In this document: piece by piece, positions 43,748 through 53,158 of the stretch
Layout: each line of letters begins with the position of its first letter
How positions within the stretch are numbered: the first letter of the stretch is position 1
NCBI RefSeq assembly: GCF_030811685.1
Contig: NZ_JAUSRF010000011.1
Span: 147,103-211,102 of the forward strand
DNA: 64,000 bases
Direction of reading: 5' to 3'
Origin: Neorhizobium huautlense
Lineage (GTDB): Bacteria > Pseudomonadota > Alphaproteobacteria > Rhizobiales > Rhizobiaceae
Notes under the pieces: generated by a model
Told to the model about the DNA's origin: nothing
The model's database searches: none
The model's input: only the letters and a program-made list of their open reading frames with translations
Made by a program: the position numbers and the translations under genes

Positions 43748-44809
43748 ATGATTGACCTGCTCGGAACTCGGTACCCGATCATACAGGCGCCTATGGCGGG
43801 TGTGTCTACACCGGCGTTGGCAGCGGCGGTTTCCAACGCCGGTGCTCTTGGCTCACTTGGGGTTGGAGCAAGTTCGGTTGCCAAGGCCAGGTCAATGATT
43901 CTTGAAACCCGGTCTTTGACCACTCTTCCGTTCAACGTAAATGTCTTTTGCCACGCACCATCGCAAAGGGACAGAAATGCCGAAGCTGCGTGGATCAGTC
44001 ATTTTGCCGTATTCTTTGAGGAATTAGGCGCGAAGGCGCCTGAGCAACTGAATGAAATCTACCAGACCTTCTTACTGGATGACGAAGCATTGCGCATGCT
44101 TCTCGAGTTGCGCCCGGCTTTTGTAAGCTTCCATTTCGGAATCCCTGCGGCTGAAATGATTGCTGCCTTCAGGAACGCTGGTATCAAGACCTTGGCAACT
44201 GCCACCAACCTGAACGATGCGCTGACGATAGAAGCTGCTGGTGTCGATGGCATCATCGCGCAAGGTATCGAGGCAGGAGGGCACCGCGGGGTGTTTGATA
44301 CGCGGGCGCTTGATGAGAAGCTTGGCACGTTACCTCTGTTGCGACAGCTCGTCCGGGGAACCTCGTTGCCGGTGATCGCCGCTGGCGGCATTATGGACGG
44401 CTCTGCCATCAAGGAGGCACTCGATACTGGTGCTGCTGCTGCCCAACTAGGCACTGCTTTTATTCTGTGTCCGGAAACGTCGGCAGATGCAGGTTATCGA
44501 GCTAGTCTCAAAAGCGTCAGATCACACAAAACGAGATTGACATCAGTTGTGTCAGGCCGTCCGGCGCGAGGGATTATGAATAGGCTCATTGAGCATGGCG
44601 AGACGGCAACGGCACCGCGGCCCGCCGACTATCCGGTCGCTTACGATTTGGCAAAGCAGCTCCATGAGGCCGCGAAGGGGGCAAGCGATTACGAATTTGC
44701 AGCGCATTGGGCGGGGCAGAAGGCATCGCTCAGCCGGGAACTTCCAGCCGCGCGCCTTGTGCGGGTACTCGTTGAGGAGCTGGCCGCAGCAAACGGCGCA
44801 AGGGCTTGA
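43748..44809 (+). CDS. Nitronate monooxygenase
   Basis: A 353-residue FMN-dependent TIM-barrel enzyme: LGTRYPIIQAPMAGVSTPALAAAVSNAGALGSL at the N-terminus (split here as LGTRYPIIQAPMAG and STPALAAAVSNAG), GIIAQGIEAGGHRG near 175, VIAAGGIMDG near 215 and AAAAQLGTAFILCPE. It oxidises alkyl nitronates such as propionate-3-nitronate, a plant defence toxin. Stands alone between divergent and convergent neighbours. Confidence 0.9.
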   Translation: MIDLLGTRYPIIQAPMAGVSTPALAAAVSNAGALGSLGVGASSVAKARSMILETRSLTTLPFNVNVFCHAPSQRDRNAEAAWISHFAVFFEELGAKAPEQLNEIYQTFLLDDEALRMLLELRPAFVSFHFGIPAAEMIAAFRNAGIKTLATATNLNDALTIEAAGVDGIIAQGIEAGGHRGVFDTRALDEKLGTLPLLRQLVRGTSLPVIAAGGIMDGSAIKEALDTGAAAAQLGTAFILCPETSADAGYRASLKSVRSHKTRLTSVVSGRPARGIMNRLIEHGETATAPRPADYPVAYDLAKQLHEAAKGASDYEFAAHWAGQKASLSRELPAARLVRVLVEELAAANGARA

Positions 44810-44891
44810 GGCCATCTCACAATGCGCTGGTTATGGCGTCCGGCTAGTTGATGTTTCCACTGTCAGCCTGGGCCAGCTTGCGCTCAGCGTT

Positions 44892-45713
44892 CTAACCACC
44901 AGCAGAATATTCCGAAGCGGCCATGGCAGAGGCCTCGTCCTGGTGGCATGGTCGAAAATCGGTTTGATCCAGCGTTCGTCCGTCCGTTGCGATTGCTGTG
45001 CCGGGAGCAATCTCGATCCAGCCCGTCACATCATCATCGAGTGGTTCCGAACCGAGGACGATTCCGTCTGGATGTACCTGATAGAAGAGGCTTGGTACGA
45101 AACGGTCGGACGCATATCGGGCGGCGTAGAGCTTTTCTCCATCACTCCAACATGCCGCGAACCGCATGTATGGCGTGTAATCGCGCTCTCGCGATAACAT
45201 CTCGACTTGTCCAACGGCCCGTTCCATTGCGGAAATGGGAGCATGATCAAGACCTAGACCAGCAGCAATAAGAAAGATTGCCTCACTGTCGGTCGCTCCA
45301 TACCGCTGATCGTAGCAGTCCAAGGGTATCATTCCGTCGAGCTTCTGTCGCAGCTTCAGGTGGCCACCCACTTGCCCGTTGTGCATAAAGCTCCATCGTC
45401 CCCTGCTGAAAGGATGGCAGTTGTTTCGCGATGTCGCGGTGGACGTTGATGCGCGCACATGAGCAAGAAACAATCTGGCCCTGGTATGGGATGCGATTTG
45501 TTTCAAATTTTCATCGGACCAGGCTGGATGCACATCCTTGTAGACACACGGGGTCTCCTGATCGGCGTACCATGCAAGTCCGAAGCCGTCGGCATTCAGG
45601 GAGGTTTTGCCGACCAGTGCAGATCTGCTCTGCGTGACCAGGGACTGGTCAGCTTTGAGTACGAAATCATCAAGAAATCGAGGGGCGCCAATCCAGGCTA
45701 GAAAGCGGCACAT
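44892..45713 (-). CDS. Class II glutamine amidotransferase (YafJ/EgtC-like)
   Basis: From the ATG at 45713 the protein has 273 residues and begins MCRFLAWIGAP, so Cys2 becomes the N-terminal nucleophile after Met removal. NADGFGLAWYAD, LAHVRASTSTAT, SFMHNGQVGGH and TDSEAIFLIAA are the Ntn-amidotransferase motifs. There is no synthase domain, so it supplies or removes amide nitrogen by itself or with an unlinked partner. In-frame codons upstream to 45935 are not coding-like. Confidence 0.88.
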   Translation of the reverse strand: MCRFLAWIGAPRFLDDFVLKADQSLVTQSRSALVGKTSLNADGFGLAWYADQETPCVYKDVHPAWSDENLKQIASHTRARLFLAHVRASTSTATSRNNCHPFSRGRWSFMHNGQVGGHLKLRQKLDGMIPLDCYDQRYGATDSEAIFLIAAGLGLDHAPISAMERAVGQVEMLSRERDYTPYMRFAACWSDGEKLYAARYASDRFVPSLFYQVHPDGIVLGSEPLDDDVTGWIEIAPGTAIATDGRTLDQTDFRPCHQDEASAMAASEYSAGG

Positions 45714-45871
45714 TAGTCGGTGACCTCCAATAGATCTGCAGCAATCCCAGATAAGTCTACGCGCGAACGGACCACCCCGGCAGTCCTGCAAATCGCTCAA
45801 CAGTGTTGCATGAACCGGAACGCTATTGTGTTGGGAGTCGCCATGAGTCCAAAGGCGACTTTGGGCTCCTC

Positions 45872-46336
45872 TCAGCCATTCAACGACATGGGCTTCAGTC
45901 CCCCTTTCGGGAGACCGAAGAGGCGTCTGACCCAATTGAGGAATAGGCCATATGGGGGGCCAAGCACCAGCATCATGACAGCTGCGCCGAAAACACCGCT
46001 CAACAAAACACCGCCTTTCGCACCGCTGATTGCGATAATCATCGCATAGATCGGGACCTGGAATGTCATGAGTGCGATACTGTCCCAGAACAATCTGGAG
46101 TGAGGTGTTTCGCTAGCGCGTCGCATCAACCAGTCACGCCAGATGCCATAAGGACGCGCCACCGGAACCATCAGGAGCGCGCCCAAAAGACGGGCATTGA
46201 AGACTTGTTCCCAAGTCATTCCCGCGATGATGCGCTCGTTGATGATACCCGTTGTCGTGAAGAACACGAGGAGCGCTAGCGTGTCGGCGACAAATGATCG
46301 TCGCCGGAAATTTTTCGATTGCGCTCCAGTGGCCAT
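45872..46336 (-). CDS. alaE: L-alanine exporter AlaE
   Basis: A 154-residue protein with four transmembrane segments from the ATG at 46336 (GGAG about 10 nt upstream). FVADTLALLVFFTTTGIINE, GMTWEQVFNARLLGALLMVP, RPYGIWRDWLMR and MTFQVPIYAMIIAISG match AlaE. It exports L-alanine and related amino acids by proton motive force. The next gene upstream is a secreted hydrolase on the same strand, 90 bp away. Confidence 0.85.
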   Translation of the reverse strand: MATGAQSKNFRRRSFVADTLALLVFFTTTGIINERIIAGMTWEQVFNARLLGALLMVPVARPYGIWRDWLMRRASETPHSRLFWDSIALMTFQVPIYAMIIAISGAKGGVLLSGVFGAAVMMLVLGPPYGLFLNWVRRLFGLPKGGLKPMSLNG

Positions 46337-46426
46337 GATGAGGTTCTCCGTCTTTCTACACCCGTTGCGGTCAAGGAAGCCGAAGGGCGCAAACGCCGAG
46401 GCTTCTTCTCCACGCAGCAAGGTGTT

Positions 46427-47194
46427 CTATTTCGCCGCATCCTCGATGAGGTCTGCCACGATCTCCGGTTTCGAGACCATGACGACATGCGATGCGCCTT
46501 CGACGACGACCGTGCGCCGGGACCCGGCGCGCTCGGCCATGAACCCCAGTGCCTCCGCCGGAATATTCTTGTCGCCATCGCCATAAACGAAATAGGACGG
46601 CAAGGATTTCCAGGCCGGCTCTCCCGATTTTTCCGTCAGCGCAGCTTCGGTGATCGGCCGTTGGCCAACCGCCATCAGCGCGGTCGCGTCGGTGGGAACG
46701 TCGTGGGCAAACTGGTCGTGAAACTTCTCCTGGTCGATATAGAGATCGACGTCGCCTCCAGCAAGCTTGACCGGAGGAGCGAGAGCTTCGCCGAGCGTAC
46801 CGCCCGGAAACTTGCCCGCGAGATCGGCTGCAGCTTCACCGGCATCGGGAGCGAAGGCCGCCACGTAGACGAGTGACTTGACGTTATCGTGCCCGTTCGC
46901 TGCATTCGAGATCACCTGACCACCATAGGAATGGCCAACAAGGACAACCGGTCCGTTGATGCTGCTCAGGACATCGGAGACGAGGCGCGCATCATTCGCG
47001 ACGCCGCGCAGCGGATTGGCAACGGCGATGGCTTTGTAACCGTTCTTTTGAAGACGGGTAATGACGCCGTTCCAGCTGGAAGAGTCGGCGAAGGCGCCAT
47101 GGACGAGGACAATGGTGGGCGAGGCCGGCTGGGCGGCAGCAGCGCCTGACAAAAGAGTGGCAGCCGCAAAAATCGTCATTGCAAGATTGGACAC
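46427..47194 (-). CDS. Secreted alpha/beta hydrolase
   Basis: A GTG start at 47194 follows a perfect GGAGGAGG at 5 nt, preferred over the ATG at 47209 that lies inside this RBS. The 255-residue protein has a signal peptide (LAMTIFAAATLLSGAAAA) and a lipase-like fold: IVLVHGAFADSSSWNGV, the nucleophile Ser in VLVGHSYGGQVI near 95, and catalytic His in VEGASHVVMVSKP near the end. It is an esterase of the type often annotated as salicylate esterase-like; the substrate is open. Confidence 0.85.
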   Translation of the reverse strand: MSNLAMTIFAAATLLSGAAAAQPASPTIVLVHGAFADSSSWNGVITRLQKNGYKAIAVANPLRGVANDARLVSDVLSSINGPVVLVGHSYGGQVISNAANGHDNVKSLVYVAAFAPDAGEAAADLAGKFPGGTLGEALAPPVKLAGGDVDLYIDQEKFHDQFAHDVPTDATALMAVGQRPITEAALTEKSGEPAWKSLPSYFVYGDGDKNIPAEALGFMAERAGSRRTVVVEGASHVVMVSKPEIVADLIEDAAK

Positions 47195-47408
47195 GAGAAC
47201 CTCCTCCATTTTTCGAATCCGCTCAATTTGCAGAGTTTGAGCCCGACAGAAAGGGATTTACCGTTCCGATTTTCGCGACAGACTTTTGCAGATCACGCGA
47301 CTATCCAGCCGTTGCCTGCACGGCTACCAGAAACATCTGAGAGACTGACAGAACAGAGCGCGAAGACGTTGTCGGCGCTGGCCGAAATTCCGATCGAAAG
47401 GCGACCGC

Positions 47409-49172
47409 ATGGCTGAAGCAAGCTTGGGACAGACGATCGGGCCTGCGATCGTCCTGATGGGTGCAGCGGTTGCCGCCGTACCCTTGTTTCGGCGTCTCGG
47501 TCTCGGATCGGTTCTGGGCTATTTTACGGCCGGTGTTCTCGTCGGTCCTTCGGTGTTCGGCTTGTTTACCGATACCTTGTCCATCCTGCATTTTTCAGAG
47601 CTTGGTGTCGTCATGTTCCTGTTCGTGATCGGACTGGAACTGCGCCCTCAAAAATTATGGTCCATGCGTGGCCAGATCTTCGGATTGGGGCTCGTGCAGG
47701 TGGCACTCGCAATAGCGGCGCTGGCTATGACCGGCATGCTGGTCTTCGGCATGTCCGGCCCGGTGGCGTTTATCGCGGGGGCTGGCTTTGTGCTTTCCTC
47801 GACGGCCGTCATCATGTCGGTCTTGCAGGATCGCGGTGATATATCGAGTGCCGAAGGGCAAAAATCGGTTTCCATCCTCCTTTTCGAGGATCTCATGATC
47901 GTACCGCTTCTGGCGGTGGTGGCATTTTTGTCTCCCTTGTCGCAAGGGCAGGCGGGATGGACGGATATCTTGCTTGCGCTCGCAGCGCTGCTTGTCCTTC
48001 TGGGAGTTTCGAGATGGAGCCTCAACCCACTCTTTGCGCTTCTCGCGCGAGCCCGAACGCGCGAAGTGATGACGGCAGGCGCTCTTCTTGTCGTTCTTGG
48101 CGCTGCACTCCTGATGGATGTCGCTGGACTGTCCATGGCCATGGGTGCGTTTCTCGCGGGCGTCATGCTGTCGGGCTCGAGCTACCGTCACCAGATCGAG
48201 AGTGATGTCGAGCCATTTCGCGGGCTGCTGATGGGTCTGTTTTTTCTCGCCGTCGGCATGTCGCTGGATCTGTCGGTCGTGGCCGCCGAATGGTTGCTTC
48301 TTCTGACCATGCTGGCTGCATTCACCATTGCCAAGGGTGTCGTCGTCTATGTCGTTGCGCGCGTGCTCGGCAGTTCAAATCATCAGGCCCTGCATCGCAC
48401 CTCGATGTTTCTGCAGGGTGGCGAATTTGCCTTCGTTCTTTATGCTGCGGCAGCCGCGGGCGGTGTTATCACTGCGCGCGAAAATGCGCTGTTCACGACC
48501 GTGGTGATATTTTCCATGGCACTGACACCGCTTCTCATGATTGCGGTAGACCGGCTGTTGAGAAACGCGGAGTCGATGGACGGCATCGATGCAGCGCAGG
48601 ATCTGAATGGAAGGGTCCTGATGATCGGTTTCGGGCGGTTCGGTCAGGTCGCCTCGCAATTGCTGCTATCCAAAGGGGTCAGCTTGTCGGTGATAGACAG
48701 GAACCCGGCAAGCATCAACGACGCGGCGCGGTTCGGTTTCAAGGTGTTTTTCGGCGACGGAACCCGCCTTGATACCTTGCATCATTCCGGCGCCGCATCC
48801 GCCGATGCGCTGATGATCTGTGTCGATGATGCGAAAGCCGCCATGCAGATCGTTGAACTGGCGCAGCACGAATTTCCGCAGGCCAAGATCCTCGTGCGCA
48901 GCTATGATCGTGTTCATTCGGTCGAACTGATCCGTGCCGGCGTCGACATACAGATCCGTGAAACGGTGGAATCGGCCTATCTCATGGGAGAGGAGGGGCT
49001 GAGGGCGCTGGGCTTCGCCGACTTGGATATCGAAGATGCCGCACAGGACATCCGCCGCCGAGACCTCGAGCGACTGACGGAGCAGGTGCAAGGAGAACAT
49101 ATGTCGGGACGTGAGCGCCTTCACATCAACCCGGTTCCGCAAGCGTCGAGCGAAGTTGCGCCTTCGCATTAG
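47409..49172 (+). CDS. Kef-type (CPA2) cation/proton antiporter with TrkA-N domain
   Basis: A 587-residue protein. About twelve transmembrane helices (residues 1-385) form the Na+/H+ exchanger fold (GLELRPQKLW, GAGFVLSSTAVIMSVL, LFEDLMIVPLLAVVAFL). The TrkA-N domain starts at VLMIGFGRFGQVASQLLLSKG near 400. It resembles KefB/KefC/YbaL and likely exchanges K+ for H+ when electrophiles or redox stress act on the nucleotide-binding domain, fitting the detoxification genes around it. Confidence 0.9.
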   Translation: MAEASLGQTIGPAIVLMGAAVAAVPLFRRLGLGSVLGYFTAGVLVGPSVFGLFTDTLSILHFSELGVVMFLFVIGLELRPQKLWSMRGQIFGLGLVQVALAIAALAMTGMLVFGMSGPVAFIAGAGFVLSSTAVIMSVLQDRGDISSAEGQKSVSILLFEDLMIVPLLAVVAFLSPLSQGQAGWTDILLALAALLVLLGVSRWSLNPLFALLARARTREVMTAGALLVVLGAALLMDVAGLSMAMGAFLAGVMLSGSSYRHQIESDVEPFRGLLMGLFFLAVGMSLDLSVVAAEWLLLLTMLAAFTIAKGVVVYVVARVLGSSNHQALHRTSMFLQGGEFAFVLYAAAAAGGVITARENALFTTVVIFSMALTPLLMIAVDRLLRNAESMDGIDAAQDLNGRVLMIGFGRFGQVASQLLLSKGVSLSVIDRNPASINDAARFGFKVFFGDGTRLDTLHHSGAASADALMICVDDAKAAMQIVELAQHEFPQAKILVRSYDRVHSVELIRAGVDIQIRETVESAYLMGEEGLRALGFADLDIEDAAQDIRRRDLERLTEQVQGEHMSGRERLHINPVPQASSEVAPSH

Positions 49173-49302
49173 TTTCCTGCCGCCCCCTCTCGGTTTCTGC
49201 CGATACCAAAACGAATAGCGGTCCCTGCGAACATGCGGGATCGCTCGATATGAGCTTTCAGGAGGTTGTTCATTCGCCCGGCTGCCGAGGCTTGGCACGC
49301 TT

Positions 49303-50181
49303 TTAGCCGGCCGAATGGTTTCCAAAACACTCGATGAGCATCTCGGTGAGGACCTTCACTTTCCGCGTGGGGTGCGGGCTGGGCGGCCTCACGACAAAGA
49401 TGCCGGCCGGTGGGATTGGATAATGAGGCATGACCTCCACCAGACTGCCCGAACGGATGTGATCTGCCACGAGTGGCTCCGGCAGATAGGCGACCCCGAG
49501 GCCATCCAATACGGCCGCTATAAGTGATATCGCGTTATCGGCCACGAAACGTCCCTGAGGGCGCACCCGGACGATCTTGTCGCCATCCATGAATTGCCAG
49601 GTCTCGGCGTCTCGAGTGACCAATTGGTGATCCACAATTTCATCGGGCTTTTCGGGAGCGCCGTGAGCCTCGATATAGGCAGGGCTTGCTACCAGCCTGC
49701 CGAATATCGGACCGACACGCCTCGCAACGAGATTAGAGTCGGGGAGGTAACCTACCCGAATTGCGCAATCGAACCCTTCCCCGACGAGATCCACGAACCG
49801 ATCAGTGTATGAAGATTGTATGTGCAGTTGCGGGTGTTGCCGTGCCATCTGCGAAAGAACAGGCGAAAAATGCGTTGGTCCGAACGATAACGGAGCGGCG
49901 ACACGCATGCGGCCTCGAAGCTCGCCGGCGGGCAGTATGGTTTCTCGCGCGGCGTCCAGTTCAGCAGAAATTCTGGCAGCATAATCCCGGAATGTGGCGC
50001 CTGCTTCTGTCAGCGCTATGCCCCGTGTCGTCCTCGCGAGCAATTGCGCACCGAATTCAGCTTCAAGTCGCGTAATCCTGCGACTGACCATCGACTTGGA
50101 GATGCCCAGTCGCATCGCCGCAGACGAAACGCTACCGGCATCTGCGACTTCGACGAATGTTCTCAAATCTTCGAGTTCCAA
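49303..50181 (-). CDS. LysR-family regulator (paralogue 1)
   Basis: From the TTG at 50181 (AAGGA upstream) the protein has 292 residues: LEDLRTFVEVADAGSVSSAA, LGISKSMVSRRITRLEAEFG, then the co-inducer domain. It is highly similar to the LysR protein at 52208, including the DRFVDLVGEGFDCAIRVG and LVASPAYIEAHG stretches. It is divergent from the isochorismatase gene and probably regulates it. The longer ORF from 50205 adds eight unaligned residues. Confidence 0.88.
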   Translation of the reverse strand: MELEDLRTFVEVADAGSVSSAAMRLGISKSMVSRRITRLEAEFGAQLLARTTRGIALTEAGATFRDYAARISAELDAARETILPAGELRGRMRVAAPLSFGPTHFSPVLSQMARQHPQLHIQSSYTDRFVDLVGEGFDCAIRVGYLPDSNLVARRVGPIFGRLVASPAYIEAHGAPEKPDEIVDHQLVTRDAETWQFMDGDKIVRVRPQGRFVADNAISLIAAVLDGLGVAYLPEPLVADHIRSGSLVEVMPHYPIPPAGIFVVRPPSPHPTRKVKVLTEMLIECFGNHSAG

Positions 50182-50327
50182 TGCGCGTTCCTTGTTTCGC
50201 AACACAGCTTAGCACGATCCGGGACTACCGTGTCGAAAAAGACAATGACAGGTTGCGACGGAATGTTTCTCCAACGGGAACATTCTCTAACTCAGCCTCG
50301 ACGAACCGCCAAAACAGGATATTATCC

Positions 50328-50981
50328 ATGACCTTTCGTAACGGCCTCAATTCCCTTCTCCGCCCCGAAGATTCCGTCCTCGTCCTCATTGATCACCAAC
50401 CTTACCAGCTTGCCAACGTCAATAGCCATGACCCCCAGGCGGTCGTGAACAACTCGACCGCGTTGGCGAAGACGGCGAAGGCATTCAACGTCCCGACAAT
50501 CCTGACGAGCGTCATTGAAGCGCGTGGCGGCAAGCTGTTCAAGCAGATCACCGACGTCTTTCCGGAGCAGGAAGTCATCGACCGGACCTGGGTGAACACC
50601 TGGCAGGATCAAAAGGTGGTAGACCTTGTCAAGGCGACGGGTCGCAAGCAGCTGATCATTGCAGGTCTGTGGACGGAAGTCTGCGTCGCCATGCCTGCCA
50701 TCCAGGCTGCCGGCGAAGGTTGGGACGTGACGGTTATTACCGATGCGTCGGGCGGAAGCTCCACCGAGGCTCACGAAGTGGCCATCCAGCGAATGATCGC
50801 AGCTGGTGTCAACATGATGACCTGGATGGCTCTGGCGAGCGAATTCCAGCGCGATTGGGCACGCACCGAACACGTCGATGAACTGACCGACGTGCTTATC
50901 TCGCACATGGGCGGCAGCGGTATCGCTTACATGTGGGAACAGCAACTCCTCAAGACACCCGTCGAAAACAACGCGGGTTAA
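50328..50981 (+). CDS. Isochorismatase-family hydrolase (YcaC-like)
   Basis: From the ATG at 50328 the protein has 217 residues: SVLVLIDHQPYQLANVNSHD with the catalytic Asp, Lys in ATGRKQLIIAGLWTEVCV and the nucleophile Cys in WTEVCVAMPAIQA near 125. YcaC-type proteins are octameric hydrolases of unknown substrate; relatives act on isochorismate, nicotinamide or N-carbamoyl compounds. It lies between two LysR paralogues and is followed by a perfect hairpin. Confidence 0.87.
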   Translation: MTFRNGLNSLLRPEDSVLVLIDHQPYQLANVNSHDPQAVVNNSTALAKTAKAFNVPTILTSVIEARGGKLFKQITDVFPEQEVIDRTWVNTWQDQKVVDLVKATGRKQLIIAGLWTEVCVAMPAIQAAGEGWDVTVITDASGGSSTEAHEVAIQRMIAAGVNMMTWMALASEFQRDWARTEHVDELTDVLISHMGGSGIAYMWEQQLLKTPVENNAG

Positions 50982-50985
50982 TCGG

Positions 50986-51021
50986 TTGGATGGCGAACAT
51001 ATCGATGTTCGCCATCCAACT
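50986..51021. terminator. Perfect 16-bp hairpin after the isochorismatase gene
   Basis: GTTGGATGGCGAACAT (50986-51001), loop ATCG, ATGTTCGCCATCCAAC (51006-51021), five bp after the stop. The stem is perfect but there is no T-run, so it may end transcription with Rho or stabilise the mRNA end. Confidence 0.65.
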
Positions 51022-51138
51022 CCACTGATTGTGAAGCGGAACGGCCTTCCGCCTGGCGATCTGGTTCGCGGCAGATCTATTCGGCCGGCAACTCAGCTGG
51101 GACCACCCCTGTTGCCGGGGTTTCATCGAGGATGAATA

Positions 51139-52176
51139 ATGGAAATCGGAATTGACAGTTTTGCAGCCATCCTTCCGGATCCGGTGACAGGCCGACTTCC
51201 GTCGCCGACGGTTCGCATGGCCGAACTGATCGAGGAAGTCGAAGTCGCGGACAGGGTAGGTCTCGATGTTTTCGGGATCGGTGAACACCACCGCGCAGAG
51301 TTTCTCGATTCAGCGCCGACAATCATACTTGCCGCGGCAGCAGCGCGCACCAGCAGGATCAGGCTGACGAGTGCGGTGACGGTACTGAGCGCTGCCGATC
51401 CGGTACGGGTCTTTCAGGAATTTGCAACGCTCGATCTCATCTCCAAGGGACGTGCGGAAATCGTCGTCGGGCGTGGATCGTTCGTCGAAGCCTATCCGCT
51501 GTTCGGTCTGGATACGCGCGATTATGACGAGCTTTTTGCGGAAAAGCTTGATCTGTTGCTCGCGCTTGGAGAGACGACGGAGGTGACATGGGAGGGCCGC
51601 TTCCGGCCGCCGCTCAACGGGCAGGGCGTATTTCCCCGCCCTCATCAATCACAGCTTCCGGTTTGGGTCGGCGTCGGCGGTACGCCGCAATCCTTCGCAC
51701 GGGCCGGGACACTGGGCCTCCCGCTGGTCGTGGCCATTATCGGCGGAAACTTCGAGCGTTTCCGCCCGCTGCTCGACCTTTATCGTGAAGCGGGCAGCCG
51801 TGCGGGACACAGCCCGGATGCTCTGAAGGTCGGTATCCACGCCATGGGCTTTATCGGCGAGACCAATGCGGCTGCAGGTGATGCCTTTTTCCCCGGCTGG
51901 GCACATCTGACGGCAAAGATCGGTCTGGAGCGCGGATGGTCGCCGCCGACACGCCAGCAGTTCGAAGCGATGGCAGGCCCGGAAGGCGCATTCCTGGTTG
52001 GTGACCCGCAGACTGTGGCAGCCAAGATGCTGCAGGCCAGCGAAACACTGGGTGGCATTTCCCGCATCACCTTTCAGATGAGTACGGCCTCTCTCGATGC
52101 CACGGCCATGAAGCGATCCATCGAACTTCTGGGCACGGAAGTCGCGCCGATCGTGAGGGCAGCACGCGGAACTTAG
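51139..52176 (+). CDS. LLM-class flavin-dependent oxidoreductase
   Basis: A 345-residue luciferase-like protein with GAGGAT upstream of the ATG. It starts MEIGIDSFAAILPDPVTGRL, and VADRVGLDVFGIGEHHRAEF, TSAVTVLSAADPVRVFQEFA and IVVGRGSFVEAYPLFG mark the barrel. It is of the group often annotated as alkane-monooxygenase-like or atypical LLM protein. 31 bp upstream of the second LysR paralogue, in the same direction. Confidence 0.88.
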   Translation: MEIGIDSFAAILPDPVTGRLPSPTVRMAELIEEVEVADRVGLDVFGIGEHHRAEFLDSAPTIILAAAAARTSRIRLTSAVTVLSAADPVRVFQEFATLDLISKGRAEIVVGRGSFVEAYPLFGLDTRDYDELFAEKLDLLLALGETTEVTWEGRFRPPLNGQGVFPRPHQSQLPVWVGVGGTPQSFARAGTLGLPLVVAIIGGNFERFRPLLDLYREAGSRAGHSPDALKVGIHAMGFIGETNAAAGDAFFPGWAHLTAKIGLERGWSPPTRQQFEAMAGPEGAFLVGDPQTVAAKMLQASETLGGISRITFQMSTASLDATAMKRSIELLGTEVAPIVRAARGT

Positions 52177-52207
52177 TTCATGCCTGATCGCCAAACGGGA
52201 GGAGCAA

Positions 52208-53128
52208 GTGGATATCGAAGATCTGCGCACATTTGTCGAAGTGGCCGATACCGGAGGTGTCTCACCGGCGGCGCGGCGATTGGGGATTTCCAAATCGATG
52301 GTCAGCCGCCGGCTCGCCCGGATCGAAACGGAACTTGGCGTCCAGCTTCTTGCACGCACCACACGAGGCGCGGGCCTGACGGAGGCGGGGGTGACATTCC
52401 GTGAGTTTGCAGCGAAGACCTGCGGCGAGATCGATATTGCGCGTGAGACGATATTGCCAGATGGCGATCTTCGTGGGCGATTGAGAGTTGCAGTTCCGCT
52501 GACATCAGGGCCAATGTATTTTGCACCGGTGCTGGCGGATATGGCAAGCCATCACCCGCAGCTTCAGATCCATGCCGAATATAGCGACCGGTTCGTCGAT
52601 CTCGTTGCGGACGGTTTCGATTGCGCAATCCGGGTCGGCACTCTCCCTGACTCCAATCTCATCGCGAGACGCGTGGGCGAGATCTATGGAAAGCTCGTCG
52701 CCAGTCCAGACTATATTCGCCGGCATGGCTCACCTGAAACGCCGGAGGATATCGCAGCCCATCAGGCCTTGATAGGGGCGGAGGCGTGGCGGTTTACGGA
52801 AGATGACAAGATCATCACCGTGCAGCCGCAAGGGCGCTTCAGTTCCGACAATGGCGCCGCTCTTGCAAGCGCGGCAGCGGCGGGACTTGGCCTCGCATGG
52901 CTTCCCGATTGCGTCACCCATGAATATCTGGCGTCCGGCGCACTCGTCCCGGTCATGACCCGCTTTCCGCTGCCGGTGGGCGGTGTTTTTGTCGTGAGGC
53001 CCTCCAGCCCTCATCCGGCGCGCAAGGTGCGTATCCTCGCCGAGTTCCTGATCGCCTCATTCGAAAAAGGCCGGCATCCGCAGGATGCCGGGAGCGAACC
53101 TCATACAGCCGCTGTTCTTCAGGCATAG
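52208..53128 (+). CDS. LysR-family regulator (paralogue 2)
   Basis: A 306-residue protein with GTG start and a strong GGGAGGAG RBS. MDIEDLRTFVEVADTGGVSP, LGISKSMVSRRLARIETELG and the SDRFVDLVADGFDCAIRVG stretch align with the LysR protein at 49303 over nearly the full length. It sits between an LLM gene and a pirin gene, all on the plus strand, and may control both. Confidence 0.88.
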   Translation: MDIEDLRTFVEVADTGGVSPAARRLGISKSMVSRRLARIETELGVQLLARTTRGAGLTEAGVTFREFAAKTCGEIDIARETILPDGDLRGRLRVAVPLTSGPMYFAPVLADMASHHPQLQIHAEYSDRFVDLVADGFDCAIRVGTLPDSNLIARRVGEIYGKLVASPDYIRRHGSPETPEDIAAHQALIGAEAWRFTEDDKIITVQPQGRFSSDNGAALASAAAAGLGLAWLPDCVTHEYLASGALVPVMTRFPLPVGGVFVVRPSSPHPARKVRILAEFLIASFEKGRHPQDAGSEPHTAAVLQA

Positions 53129-53158
53129 AGAAATAATCAGAAAGGAAAGGGCGCATAG

